Shown in pieces: positions 1 through 5,804 of a DNA stretch of 12,237 nt. Position numbers and translations under genes: made by a program. Under the pieces are notes generated by a model. The model did not search any database and had not been told where the DNA came from. It saw only the letters and a program-made list of their open reading frames with translations. The first letter of the stretch is position 1; each line of letters opens with the position of its first letter. Source of the DNA: CAVPDE01 sp964580575 (lineage in GTDB: Bacteria > Desulfobacterota > DSM-4660 > Desulfatiglandales > HGW-15); the NCBI GenBank assembly GCA_964580575.1, contig CAZOLJ010000110.1, forward strand, positions 1-12,237, read 5' to 3'.

Positions 1-99
1 CTAGATAAGTCCACGAATGGAGGGTAGGGTTCAGTGGTGGGAGTAGTGCACGTCACGTGGTATCCATCGGGTCAGTGGTCCACTGAACGCCTAGACCCC

Positions 100-106
100 A
101 CTTAAC
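100..106 (-). other. Candidate attI core site (GTTRRRY)
   Basis: The minus strand reads GTTAAGT, an exact match to the integron core consensus GTTRRRY, 109 nt upstream of the integrase start. In the usual integron layout attI lies upstream of intI and cassettes extend away from it, which here means leftwards out of the window. A 7-nt degenerate motif is weak evidence, and neither flanking integrase-binding repeats nor a recognisable cassette start could be confirmed. To its left, bases 29-88 carry a 9-bp inverted pair (GTTCAGTGG at 29-37, CCACTGAAC at 80-88) and a tight hairpin at 72-86. Confidence 0.22.
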
Positions 107-130
107 TCATTAAAAATAAAGTATATTGGC

Positions 131-159
131 TTTACGGGGTTAATGCAACCCTATAATTA
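131..159 (+). promoter_or_regulatory. Possible integrase promoter
   Basis: A TTTACG -35-like hexamer (131-136) is followed after 17 bp by TAATTA (154-159); TATAAT at 152-157 is a better -10 but leaves only 15 bp. The surroundings are AT-rich, as expected for a promoter, and the integrase start with its AGGAG ribosome site lies about 55 nt downstream. I saw no LexA-type operator over it, although many integrase promoters are SOS-controlled. Confidence 0.35.
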
Positions 160-214
160 TATCATTCTGTATATCATGTCGTTTGTGTGATTATATAGAA
201 ATAGGAGATTCAAC

Positions 215-1665
215 GTGTTGCCAATCCCCCCAAGACTGCAAGCACAGTTCGAAGCGCATTTGGTGAAGAGGGGAATTCCAAACGAGGTGCACGGCGTTTA
301 TAAGAAATGGCTTCGCTACTACCTGGACTTCTGCCAGAAATATCGTTTCCCCCCTACACACAAGGAGAGCCTGCCCCAGTTCATCCAGAAACTGCAGGAA
401 AAGAAGCAAACAAATGCACAGCAGAGTCAGGCCACGAATGCGATAAAAATCTATTACGACACTCTGCTGGCAAAGAGCCCCTCCAACCCAGAACCGTTGA
501 TCCAACCCCGTGGTCTTCAAAGATACGGCGCTTTCCATGACTTAGAGCGCTTTTCCGTCCGGGAGCCCACCGCAAGGCATCCTCAAGTTAGGAGTGGTAC
601 AACTCCAGTTTCTTCCATCTTGCCCATATCGGGTCCTGTGAGGAACCTACCGGGCGTTACCCCCTCACCAGAGAAGAAAAGTGCCGAGCGTGCAATCGGT
701 GCTTCCTGGAAAGCGGAATACGCTGGGCTGGTGGATGAAATCAAGGTGCGGCATTACTCTCCTAAGACTCTCCAGACCTATATAGGGGGTGGGTTCAGAA
801 TTTTCAGACCTTCTTGCGTAGCAAGGCTCCGGAGTCGCTCTCAGCGGATGATGTCAAGGAGTTCCTGACTTCCTTGGCTGTGAAGCGGAAGGTCTCCTCT
901 AGTACGCAGAATCAGGTCTTTAATGCGCTCCTGTTTTTCTATCGTCACGTTCTCAAAAGGGAATTCGGAAAGATCGACGGCGTTGTCAGGGCTAAACGAA
1001 AACCTTATATCCCGGTTGTTCTGTCCCGTGAGGAGATCGACGTTGTTTTGAAGCACCTGGAGCCTCCTTACGACCTTGTCGTCAAACTGCTTTACGGGTG
1101 TGGACTCAGGCTCTTTGAATGTTTGGGCCTTCGCGTGCATTGCATGAATTTCGATGCTGGCGTTTTGACTGTTCACGACGGCAAAGGCCAAAAAGACCGA
1201 ACGGTGCCACTCCCCGATTCTATCCTTCCGGAGCTCCGAAGGCATCTTGAATCATTGAAAGACCTTCATCGGCGGGACCTGGCTAGAGGATATGCCGGAG
1301 TGTTCTTGGTGAACGCGTTGGAACAAAAATACAAAAACGCAGCAAGAGAGTTCATCTGGCAATGGTTTTTCCCAGCCAAGCAGCTGACCTATGACAGCAA
1401 GGCCGGAGAATACAGGCGATATCATTTGCATGGAACGCATGTACAAAAGGCGATAAAGGAGGCGGTGAGCAAGTCCAGGATTCCCAAGCGTGCCACGGCC
1501 CATACCTTTCGCCACAGTTTTGCCTCCCATCTGCTGCAGGCCAACTATGACATCCGCACCATCCAGGAGCTGCTGGGCCACAGCGACGTCAGGACGACCA
1601 TGATCTACACTCACACCATTAGGAGTCGGACCCTGAAGGAGGCGAAGAGCCTTCTGGATTTTTAG
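215..1665 (+). pseudogene. intI: Integron-type tyrosine recombinase, frameshifted
   Basis: Site-specific tyrosine recombinase that would move gene cassettes between attC and attI sites. GTG start with AGGAG 7 nt upstream. The frame is broken in TATATA (779-784): removing one TA dinucleotide joins ...LQTY to RGWVQNFQTF and gives one protein of about 482 aa; as written, the upstream frame stops at 868. In the rebuilt protein the boxes are complete: Arg in GCGLR (R298), Lys in GKGQK (about 323), H-x-x-R in HTFRH (H429, R432), H455 and the nucleophile Y464 in MIYTH. An insertion of about 45 residues before the H-x-x-R box (near 380-425) matches the extra domain that separates IntI from XerC/XerD. 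The N-terminus is unusually long: an additional SAM-like helical region (about 8-85) and a Pro/Ser-rich linker (86-160) precede the normal core-binding domain. Most IntI proteins are about 320-340 aa. It could be a true pseudogene, a slippage-switched gene or a sequencing error. Confidence 0.85.
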
Positions 1666-1928
1666 GAGATGGGGGAAGAAGAAAGAAATCCGGGTCAGTG
1701 GTCAGCGCTTTTGAAATCTCTGGCGGACGTCTTCCTGTTCTTGAGGGGAGTAGTCGCAAAACCCTAGCCCTCAGGCCCATGTGAGAGAGGCTGGCCCGCA
1801 CGCAAAGACGATCTTGAAATCGGCGGGTTTCTTCGTCTTTTCAAGAGAGTCGACACGGTCTAGCCAATTTCTCAAGCAAGTATTCCTAGTCCTAGCGTCC
1901 TAGGGGTCGGGCCACGGCATGTGTTTGA
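1666..1928. other. Gene-free stretch with one long hairpin
   Basis: No credible gene is visible between the integrase stop and the next possible reading frame. It holds an inverted repeat at 1806-1840 (outer arms AAGACGA and TCGTCTT, inner GAAA and TTTC around a GC-rich loop) ending in a short T-run. That could be a terminator for the integrase, but it lies 140 nt past the stop. Three close copies of CCTAG occur at about 1884-1902. The 13-mer CGGGTCAGTGGTC at 1691-1703 also occurs at 68-80, on the other side of the integrase. Confidence 0.4.
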
Positions 1929-2120
1929 TTATTCCGCATGAAGGTTCCAGAAGTAGGCGTTTTCCAACCCAATATCCTCGTTTTCATCCCCGCAAAGAGG
2001 CTTATAGTCACCAGTCGTCTCCCGCAGTTGATCACCTTGGCCAACTTCCACGACATCCCTCCCTTTGCCCCTGATCCCCACGAACGGTGTTCGAGGATCG
2101 GTCTCATCGCTCACTGTCAA
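1929..2120 (-). CDS. Possible small protein coupled to the acyltransferase
   Basis: A 63-codon frame starts at TTG and overlaps the acyltransferase stop by 4 nt (TTGA), the arrangement typical of translational coupling. The product is acidic and soluble (it includes GDENEDIGLENAYFW) with no motif I recognise. Against it: a TTG start, only a weak GGTGG upstream, and a competing open frame on the same strand. It may be the degraded start of a larger protein. Confidence that it is a real gene is low. Confidence 0.2.
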   Translation of the reverse strand: MTVSDETDPRTPFVGIRGKGRDVVEVGQGDQLRETTGDYKPLCGDENEDIGLENAYFWNLHAE

Positions 2121-3394
2121 GTGACCACCGCCAACAAGACATTCAAACCAATCAGTCCAATCACCACAAAGCGGGGGAACGGTCTAGCCACATATCTGCT
2201 GAACCCATAACTCAGTAAGACAGTCGATAGAGCCACCGTCCCAAACTTGACCAGTGCAGGGCCTCCTACCCAGGCGCTTAAGAGCAGCGGTAACATCATC
2301 ACACACACGTAGTGCACCAAATACATGTTGTATGAATTGGCTGCAAGTTCCCTGCCAAGTGACGTGGGGCGGTTCCAACGCCTGGACGCAAACGCCGTGA
2401 ACGCGCCAAGAAACGACAACGTCCAGAGAGGGTAGAGCACCACAAAAGCCACTTGCAGTTCCATCGAAGGCTCAGCGGCCCTGGCCATGCTCCTGCCAAC
2501 CAGCATATTGATTACCATCAACAAGAAACAGATCAGTCCCCACACCCAGGGCCGCCCAAAATCCTTCCCACTCGTGAACCACTTCCTGGAACAAGCGCAG
2601 ACGCCCAGGCCAAAGTAGGGGACGTAGAAAGCTGGCTTGGCGGTCTCAAACTGAACGAGATTTCCCAGCGAGAACCACGCCATATCAAAAAAATTATCAG
2701 GAGAAGAGAAGTGAAATTTCACCAGAGCAAAGAGTGCGACGTTCAGCAAACCAACAATTGACAGAGTAAGGTAAACAGATCTATTGGATGTTGTGTCATC
2801 TTGGGTAGATCGTTCCAAAGTCCGACCCCACTTCCCTCTGGCTTCATAGAGCAGCCAGAATACAACGAAGAACAGGAGCAGTAGGGAGAGAAACCACATA
2901 TAACGCTGGTAGAAATGCTCCGTCATATCCAGGTATTCCGACATCCTCATCGGGCCGGTGTAAAACTCGGCGATCTTTTTCATGCTCAACCACCAGTGCG
3001 TACCATAACTTCTGGGAGAAAACCCCCTACTTGCGGATTGGGTGGAGTAGTGAATATAGTCCAGGACAGGGAGCATAAAGATCGTTATGACCAGCCATGG
3101 GATCCCCAGCTGCTTGAATCTGCCCTCAAGAAAACGCCCGCCCCCCTTCTTCTGGAAAGATGGGAGGGCAAAATACCCAGCGATGAAGAACAGGATGCTC
3201 ATCATGAACACGTCAAACAGCAGCATGATGATGTCAACGAACTCTGTTGGGTTCGGATCGTGGTAGGGCCAAAAGGCGACCATTGACCCGTAGCTGCCAC
3301 CGGAGTGAAAGATGAGAACCAGCAAGACCATCAGATAACGCAAGTTATCAAAGAAGATTAGGCGATTTGGGGATGCATGTGTTCCCTGTTCCAC
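2117..3394 (-). CDS. Membrane acyltransferase, acyltransferase-3 family
   Basis: 425-aa integral membrane protein with about ten hydrophobic segments, of the acyltransferase_3 family (OpgC/MdoC, OafA relatives). These enzymes transfer acyl groups such as acetyl or succinyl to sugars of periplasmic glucans, O-antigen or exopolysaccharide. Family signs: N-terminal RLIFFDNLRYLMVLLVLIFH, in which R11 and the invariant H30 sit in the first membrane segment; FFIAGYF at 69-75 (usual 'F..sGyf' motif); RYMWFLSLLLLF at 164-175; and a C-terminal ANSYNMYLVHY at 352-362. The length is normal. GTG start at 3394; a GA-rich stretch lies upstream but no well-spaced ribosome site, and no internal Met would keep the first motif. 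It stands alone between the integrase and the mazF module, so the substrate cannot be inferred from neighbours. OpgC-like is a reasonable guess only. Confidence 0.85.
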   Translation of the reverse strand: MEQGTHASPNRLIFFDNLRYLMVLLVLIFHSGGSYGSMVAFWPYHDPNPTEFVDIIMLLFDVFMMSILFFIAGYFALPSFQKKGGGRFLEGRFKQLGIPWLVITIFMLPVLDYIHYSTQSASRGFSPRSYGTHWWLSMKKIAEFYTGPMRMSEYLDMTEHFYQRYMWFLSLLLLFFVVFWLLYEARGKWGRTLERSTQDDTTSNRSVYLTLSIVGLLNVALFALVKFHFSSPDNFFDMAWFSLGNLVQFETAKPAFYVPYFGLGVCACSRKWFTSGKDFGRPWVWGLICFLLMVINMLVGRSMARAAEPSMELQVAFVVLYPLWTLSFLGAFTAFASRRWNRPTSLGRELAANSYNMYLVHYVCVMMLPLLLSAWVGGPALVKFGTVALSTVLLSYGFSRYVARPFPRFVVIGLIGLNVLLAVVT

Positions 3395-3468
3395 GATGGG
3401 TGGACCTATCCTCTTTCCTCAGGGTTACCGGTCGGCAAAGTCACTTCCCCTCGCCCGCGCTCAGCAGT

Positions 3469-3492
3469 CTGTCAATCTGGCTAGGTTGACAG
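3469..3492. repeat. Inverted repeat upstream of the acyltransferase
   Basis: Perfect 7-bp arms CTGTCAA (3469-3475) and TTGACAG (3486-3492) around a 10-nt centre, 75 nt upstream of the acyltransferase start. It could be an operator or a leader hairpin. The minus strand contains TTGACA here, but no suitable -10 follows at 16-18 bp. Confidence 0.3.
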
Positions 3493-3516
3493 TTGCCAGA
3501 ACTCACGGCTTGTGCG

Positions 3517-3578
3517 ACATAACGAGCCTGTCAGCGGCGGGCGAATTTAAAGCCCGTCCGCTGCAGGGCGTCTTAGCC
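3517..3578 (-). repeat. attC-like recombination site after mazF
   Basis: A 62-nt imperfect palindrome. On the minus strand it starts with GGCTAAG, which contains the mazF stop codon as core sites often do, and ends with GTTATGT. The arms CCTG-CAGCGGACGGGC and GCCCG-CCGCTGACAGG pair over about 15 bp with one unpaired base on each side and a loop of about 9 nt. Unpaired (extrahelical) bases in a stem flanked by 7-nt cores are the hallmark of integron attC sites. The weak points: the R'' core has G where AAC is expected, and R' departs from GTTRRRY at one position. A rho-independent terminator is less likely because no T-run follows on the minus strand. Confidence 0.5.
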
Positions 3579-3911
3579 GCTTACAATTTCATTTAATCCT
3601 TCAACGATGATGGCAAGTTCTTCGTCAGATACCTTTGAAATCCTTTTTCGGATTCTTTCCACAGAAAGAGTTCGGATCTGACTGATCTTCACCCAGGACT
3701 TCTTGGGAAGCTTCTCGTTGCTAAGTTCGAAGGTCAAGGGATAACCGGCTCGCTGAGGTTGACTTGTCAGCGCGACAGCAATTACTGTCCCCGATCTCTC
3801 GTTAAAAATGTTATGGCTTAAAATGAGAACAGGGCGCAACCCGCCCTGTTCGCTTCCAATAACCGGATTGAGGTCGGCCCAGTAGATATCGCCTCTCAAT
3901 ATTCTGGCCAT
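3573..3911 (-). CDS. mazF: MazF/PemK-family endoribonuclease toxin
   Basis: 112-aa toxin, normal MazF length; members cut mRNA at short sequences when the antitoxin is lost. Visible family features: N-terminal RGDIYWADLNP, the GSEQGGLRPVLIL loop and strand (R26 is the conserved catalytic-type Arg), VALTSQ (T49) and WVKISQIRTLSVERI near 73-87, the usual 'sQIRt' strand. Its ATG lies inside the antitoxin gene, overlapping it by 16 nt, so the two are translationally coupled. The stop codon lies in the attC-like hairpin that follows, consistent with the pair being a single mobile cassette. It appears intact. Confidence 0.93.
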   Translation of the reverse strand: MARILRGDIYWADLNPVIGSEQGGLRPVLILSHNIFNERSGTVIAVALTSQPQRAGYPLTFELSNEKLPKKSWVKISQIRTLSVERIRKRISKVSDEELAIIVEGLNEIVSG

Positions 3912-4138
3912 TCTTCCAACTCCGATGAAAAACCCTCTTCCGCTAAAGACCGTTCAAAATCAGGATCAAGTTTGGCACACTCTTGAGCTAAACGACTCCT
4001 TTCCATGCGCGTCAATTTCTCGGTTACCGCCTCCTGAATCGCTTTGCTCCGGTTTGGAAAGAAATTGGATTTCACAAGCATATCAAGGCGTTTTAGTGTA
4101 TCGCTTTCCAGCGTAATCGCGATTTTTGAAGCTGCCAT
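3896..4138 (-). CDS. Ribbon-helix-helix antitoxin partner of MazF
   Basis: 80-aa antitoxin. Residues about 5-43 (KIAITLESDTLKRLDMLV...NRSKAIQEAV) form a ribbon-helix-helix DNA-binding domain: a short strand followed by two helices. The acidic tail (residues 58-80, ending SSELEEWPEY) is the likely MazF-binding, protease-sensitive segment. Three possible starts lie close together (GTG 4147, ATG 4144, ATG 4138). I chose 4138 because GGAGG at 4147-4151 then sits 8 nt upstream; the others overlap or abut it. It is expected to neutralise MazF and, with it, repress the shared promoter at the palindrome just upstream. Classical MazE proteins are AbrB-type, so this is the RHH-type variant seen in many mazEF loci. 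Confidence 0.9.
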   Translation of the reverse strand: MAASKIAITLESDTLKRLDMLVKSNFFPNRSKAIQEAVTEKLTRMERSRLAQECAKLDPDFERSLAEEGFSSELEEWPEY

Positions 4139-4151
4139 TTTCATCACCTCC

Positions 4152-4186
4152 GGTATGATATTAGATCATACCCGTAACAATTTCAA
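4152..4186 (-). promoter_or_regulatory. Toxin-antitoxin promoter with palindromic operator
   Basis: On the minus strand a TTGAAA -35 (4181-4186) and a TAATAT -10 (4158-4163) are separated by exactly 17 bp. A perfect inverted repeat, GGTATGAT-ATTAG-ATCATACC (4152-4172), covers the -10 and ends next to the GGAGG ribosome site. Such a palindrome over the promoter of an RHH-antitoxin operon is the expected autorepression site, so the sequence itself indicates conditional-cooperativity-type control. Confidence 0.75.
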
Positions 4187-4207
4187 GAAAAATCTCGATG
4201 ATTTTAT

Positions 4208-4277
4208 GGCCAACGCTCGGGTACAGCCGCTTTGCGGAGCGCAGCGGAGCAACGTCGGCTGCATACACTCGAAGCTG
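4208..4277 (-). repeat. attC-like recombination site after the 178-aa gene
   Basis: On the minus strand the 70-nt element contains TTCG, then GCAGCCGACG, a GC-rich inverted centre (GCGGAGCGCAGCGG on plus), CGGCTGTACCCGAGC and finally GTTGGCC. This order resembles known cassette attC sites: an AGCCGACG half-stem, a CGGCTNNAC half-stem, then a GTTRGRC-type core. The CAGCCG/CGGCTG arms pair and the outer parts pair imperfectly. The distal core is recognisable, but the proximal one next to the stop codon (around CAGCTTC) lacks AAC, so the site may be decayed. It lies 8 nt after the 178-aa gene and before the mazEF promoter, a normal cassette boundary. Confidence 0.5.
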
Positions 4278-4285
4278 TACTTATT

Positions 4286-4822
4286 TCACCATTGCTGTTT
4301 TTGAAGCAACTCCCTTAGCTGAACAAAGAACTCATTTCGTATCTTTTCTATTTTCAAAGCCTCTTGATAATCGACGATAGCCTTGTCTTCAAACTTGAAC
4401 CTGTCTGGTTGAACCTGTAACGCATAAGAATTGAGCTGTCTTTCCCAAAGCCATTCTGCACAACAGAACTGGATGTTCTCTGGGTCAATAACCGCAATTC
4501 CCTTCAAAGCATCAAAAAGCATCCATCCCAAATCACTGCTTTCAATGCAGAGGGCGATGTAAGCTATCCTGTACTCCACTCTGGCAATGGTATCTGTCAG
4601 TGGCAAGGGTTCCAGGTTATAAGGATCATTCCGGCCACCGTAGATAAAATGTCCATAGCAGCACTGCAGTGTGAAACAATAAGGCAGTTTGTTAAAAGCG
4701 TTGATCACTTCGATTATAGGTTTATCGATCATACCATCGTTGAGACCAGCCAGGCTTTTCCGCCTTTGATCATGGTAATGCAAGTTTTCTACCAACGCTT
4801 TAGTTTGTGTGAAGGTTTCCAA
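4286..4822 (-). CDS. Unrecognised 178-aa cassette-type protein
   Basis: I do not recognise this family. It is a soluble-looking protein without signal peptide or membrane segment. The most distinctive part is PYCFTLQCCYGHFIYGG (47-63), with three clustered cysteines and a histidine, followed by a second pair, FCC, at 119-121; together these could bind a metal or form a small active site, but no known motif is evident. The C-terminus (about 148-177) is probably a charged helix. TTG start at 4822 with AGGA 9 nt upstream; an ATG 19 nt upstream is out of frame. It is flanked by an attC-like site downstream and a GTTAGCC core upstream (4865-4871), so it fits an integron gene cassette, where proteins of unknown function are usual. 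Confidence 0.75.
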   Translation of the reverse strand: METFTQTKALVENLHYHDQRRKSLAGLNDGMIDKPIIEVINAFNKLPYCFTLQCCYGHFIYGGRNDPYNLEPLPLTDTIARVEYRIAYIALCIESSDLGWMLFDALKGIAVIDPENIQFCCAEWLWERQLNSYALQVQPDRFKFEDKAIVDYQEALKIEKIRNEFFVQLRELLQKQQW

Positions 4823-4864
4823 CTGTGCCGTTCCTGTTCATAGGATAATTGACTCGGTCTGTCC

Positions 4865-4985
4865 GGCTAACGATAAGCTGAGTTGCCGCGCCGATACAAA
4901 TCCAACTAACTTTTTCGGTTGAAATACCAATCTGAGCGTGTCAGCCTTTCGCGGGTGAATTTAGCTGAGCGCCATAGCGCGCGGG
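4865..4985 (-). repeat. Partial or composite attC-like sequence
   Basis: On the minus strand GGCAACTCAGCTTATCGTTAGCC (4865-4887) looks like the L'-R' end of an attC, with GTTAGCC as core. Further upstream on that strand, 4934-4963 resembles the attC-like site after mazF: plus-strand GAGCGTGTCAGC against GAGCCTGTCAGC (3524-3535), then GGGTGAATTTA against GGGCGAATTTA (3539-3549), at nearly the same spacing. A single clean R''-to-R' hairpin cannot be drawn through the whole region, so two sites may have been fused or one partly deleted. The stop codon of the methyltransferase stub falls within it. Confidence 0.35.
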
Positions 4986-5263
4986 TCAGCTCCAACGACA
5001 TATTCGATATCGGGATGTGCAATGCGTGCTTTGTTCAACATGCCCAGACTAATATCTACACCGGTTACCGTAAAATGACGCTTGAAAATCCAACCATGGC
5101 CGCCTGCGCCAGTTCCCAAATGCAGTAATGTGCGTGATGGTTCTGTTGCTGTGCGTTTAATCAAATCAACGTAGGCCAGTACTTCTTCTTCGTAGTCAGT
5201 CAGGTTTGCCAGCCAATCTTCAGTCCAGGCAAGATCGTTGTATGAAATCCAATTCGAGGCCAA
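4961..5263 (-). pseudogene. Truncated class I SAM-dependent methyltransferase
   Basis: Only the N-terminal half of a Rossmann-fold methyltransferase remains (100 aa; family members are usually 200-260 aa). Motif I is clear (TLLHLGTGAGGHG, 45-57), followed by the ribose-binding acidic residue in VTGVDIS (D70) and the post-II region MLNKARIAHPDIEYVVG. After about residue 91 the expected 'GDMR' loop and all later motifs are absent; the frame runs for nine codons into attC-like sequence and stops. Start TTG at 5263, supported by AAGGAG 6 nt upstream. The substrate is unknowable from this half. The protein is probably inactive; loss of the 3' half by recombination or deletion at the attC-like element is the likely cause. 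Confidence 0.75.
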
Positions 5264-5286
5264 GGCTATCTCCTTATTTGATGGTT

Positions 5287-5364
5287 AATGCTGCGGAGGA
5301 TCATCCGCAGCATTGTCGAGATCAGCGGTGGCTGAAAGCCATCCGCTGGATTCAGTTGTTGACC
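5287..5364. repeat. Tandem hairpins between higA and the methyltransferase stub
   Basis: Two neighbouring stem-loops. The first has perfect 11-bp arms AATGCTGCGGA (5287-5297) and TCCGCAGCATT (5304-5314) with a 6-nt loop. The second has arms CAGCGGTGGCT (5323-5333) and AGCCA-T-CCGCTG (5337-5348), perfect except for one unpaired T at 5342. The minus strand reads GGTCAAC (5358-5364) just after the higA stop, so the second hairpin resembles an attC stem with an extrahelical base, but no convincing GTT core closes it. The first may end higA transcription, although it lacks a T-run. Confidence 0.4.
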
Positions 5365-5366
5365 AT

Positions 5367-5660
5367 TTATTCGGTATGCAAAGCCTCAAGGACAGCGCTG
5401 GGATTCTTCGACGCAATCCGTAAAAACGCCTTAGCCGGCCCTTCAGGTTGTCTTCTTCCTTGCTCCCAGTTCTGCAAAGTGCGAACACTGACTCCTATCA
5501 TGAGTGCGAATTCGTTCTGGGAAACATTAAGGTTTTCTCTGACCATCTTGATTTCAGGTGGCTTGATTTCGTAAACACGGCTTGTCGCCTTTCGTCCAGC
5601 CTTGATCTGTCCAGCCTCCTTAATGCTGGCAACCAGCTTTTCGAAATGTTCCTTTTTCAT
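5367..5660 (-). CDS. higA: HigA/NadS-type helix-turn-helix antitoxin
   Basis: 97-aa antitoxin. Residues about 33-70 carry the XRE-type helix-turn-helix (PPEIKMVRENLNVSQNEFALMIG, then SVRTLQNWEQGRRQP, the 'R.lqnWEqGrr.P' recognition signature of HigA/NadS/MqsA-like antitoxins). Start chosen at ATG 5660: GGAG lies 8 nt upstream, and this ATG overlaps the toxin stop as ATGA. A GTG at 5669 is too near the ribosome site. It follows the toxin gene, the usual order for higBA, but the toxin is now only a stub, so this is an orphan antitoxin that has also lost its normal promoter. It might still guard against a related toxin elsewhere. Confidence 0.88.
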   Translation of the reverse strand: MKKEHFEKLVASIKEAGQIKAGRKATSRVYEIKPPEIKMVRENLNVSQNEFALMIGVSVRTLQNWEQGRRQPEGPAKAFLRIASKNPSAVLEALHTE

Positions 5661-5740
5661 GATAACCACTCCTTCACCATCCGACGGAGAATCTTGAGTT
5701 GATCCGTCGTCAGGTCTTCTTGCTCACTCTTTCGATAAGT
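5657..5740 (-). pseudogene. higB: C-terminal remnant of HigB/RelE-type toxin
   Basis: Reading the minus strand in the frame that ends TGA at 5657-5659 gives TYRKSEQEDLTTDQLKILRR, then MVKEWLS and stop. The 'Y.KSEQEDLT..Q...L' ending is the typical C-terminus of HigB-type RelE-superfamily toxins encoded just before HigA/NadS antitoxins. Its stop overlaps the higA start (ATGA), as in intact pairs. Everything upstream of about 5740 (more than three-quarters of the gene) is replaced by transposase-derived sequence, so the toxin is dead. It is too short to be called by simple gene finders. Confidence 0.8.
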
Positions 5741-5773
5741 GCATTGGGCCCGACCCCAGCCCTCGACTGTTGC

Positions 5774-5796
5774 GGCTTGGGCGGGTCGCCCAAGCC
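5774..5796. repeat. Palindrome inside transposase-derived sequence
   Basis: Perfect 9-bp arms GGCTTGGGC (5774-5782) and GCCCAAGCC (5788-5796) enclose GGGTC. It lies between the higB breakpoint and the broken N-terminal transposase fragment. REP-associated transposases recognise short palindromes of this kind, so it may be the cognate REP-like element. Only one copy is seen in this window, and the fragment is too disturbed to identify the usual guide tetranucleotide. Confidence 0.4.
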
Positions 5797-5804
5797 ACGC
5801 GAAT

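Noticed and set aside
841..1245. 134-codon minus-strand open frame within the integrase.
   Set aside because: It is antisense to the recombinase catalytic domain and has no recognisable protein features.
68..1703. 13-bp direct repeat CGGGTCAGTGGTC at 68-80 and 1691-1703, flanking the integrase, as target-site or attachment duplication.
   Set aside because: About one such 13-mer repeat is expected by chance in a window of this size, and the flanks do not extend it; the position is suggestive but not sufficient.
1938..2210. 90-codon plus-strand open frame across the acyltransferase 3' end.
   Set aside because: It runs antisense into the acyltransferase C-terminus, has no ribosome site and shows no family resemblance.
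1903..5757. GGGGTCGGGCC at 1903-1913 (plus) and 5747-5757 (minus) as matching ends of one mobile element.
   Set aside because: An 11-mer shared once is well within chance, and the intervening modules look like separate cassettes rather than one transposon.
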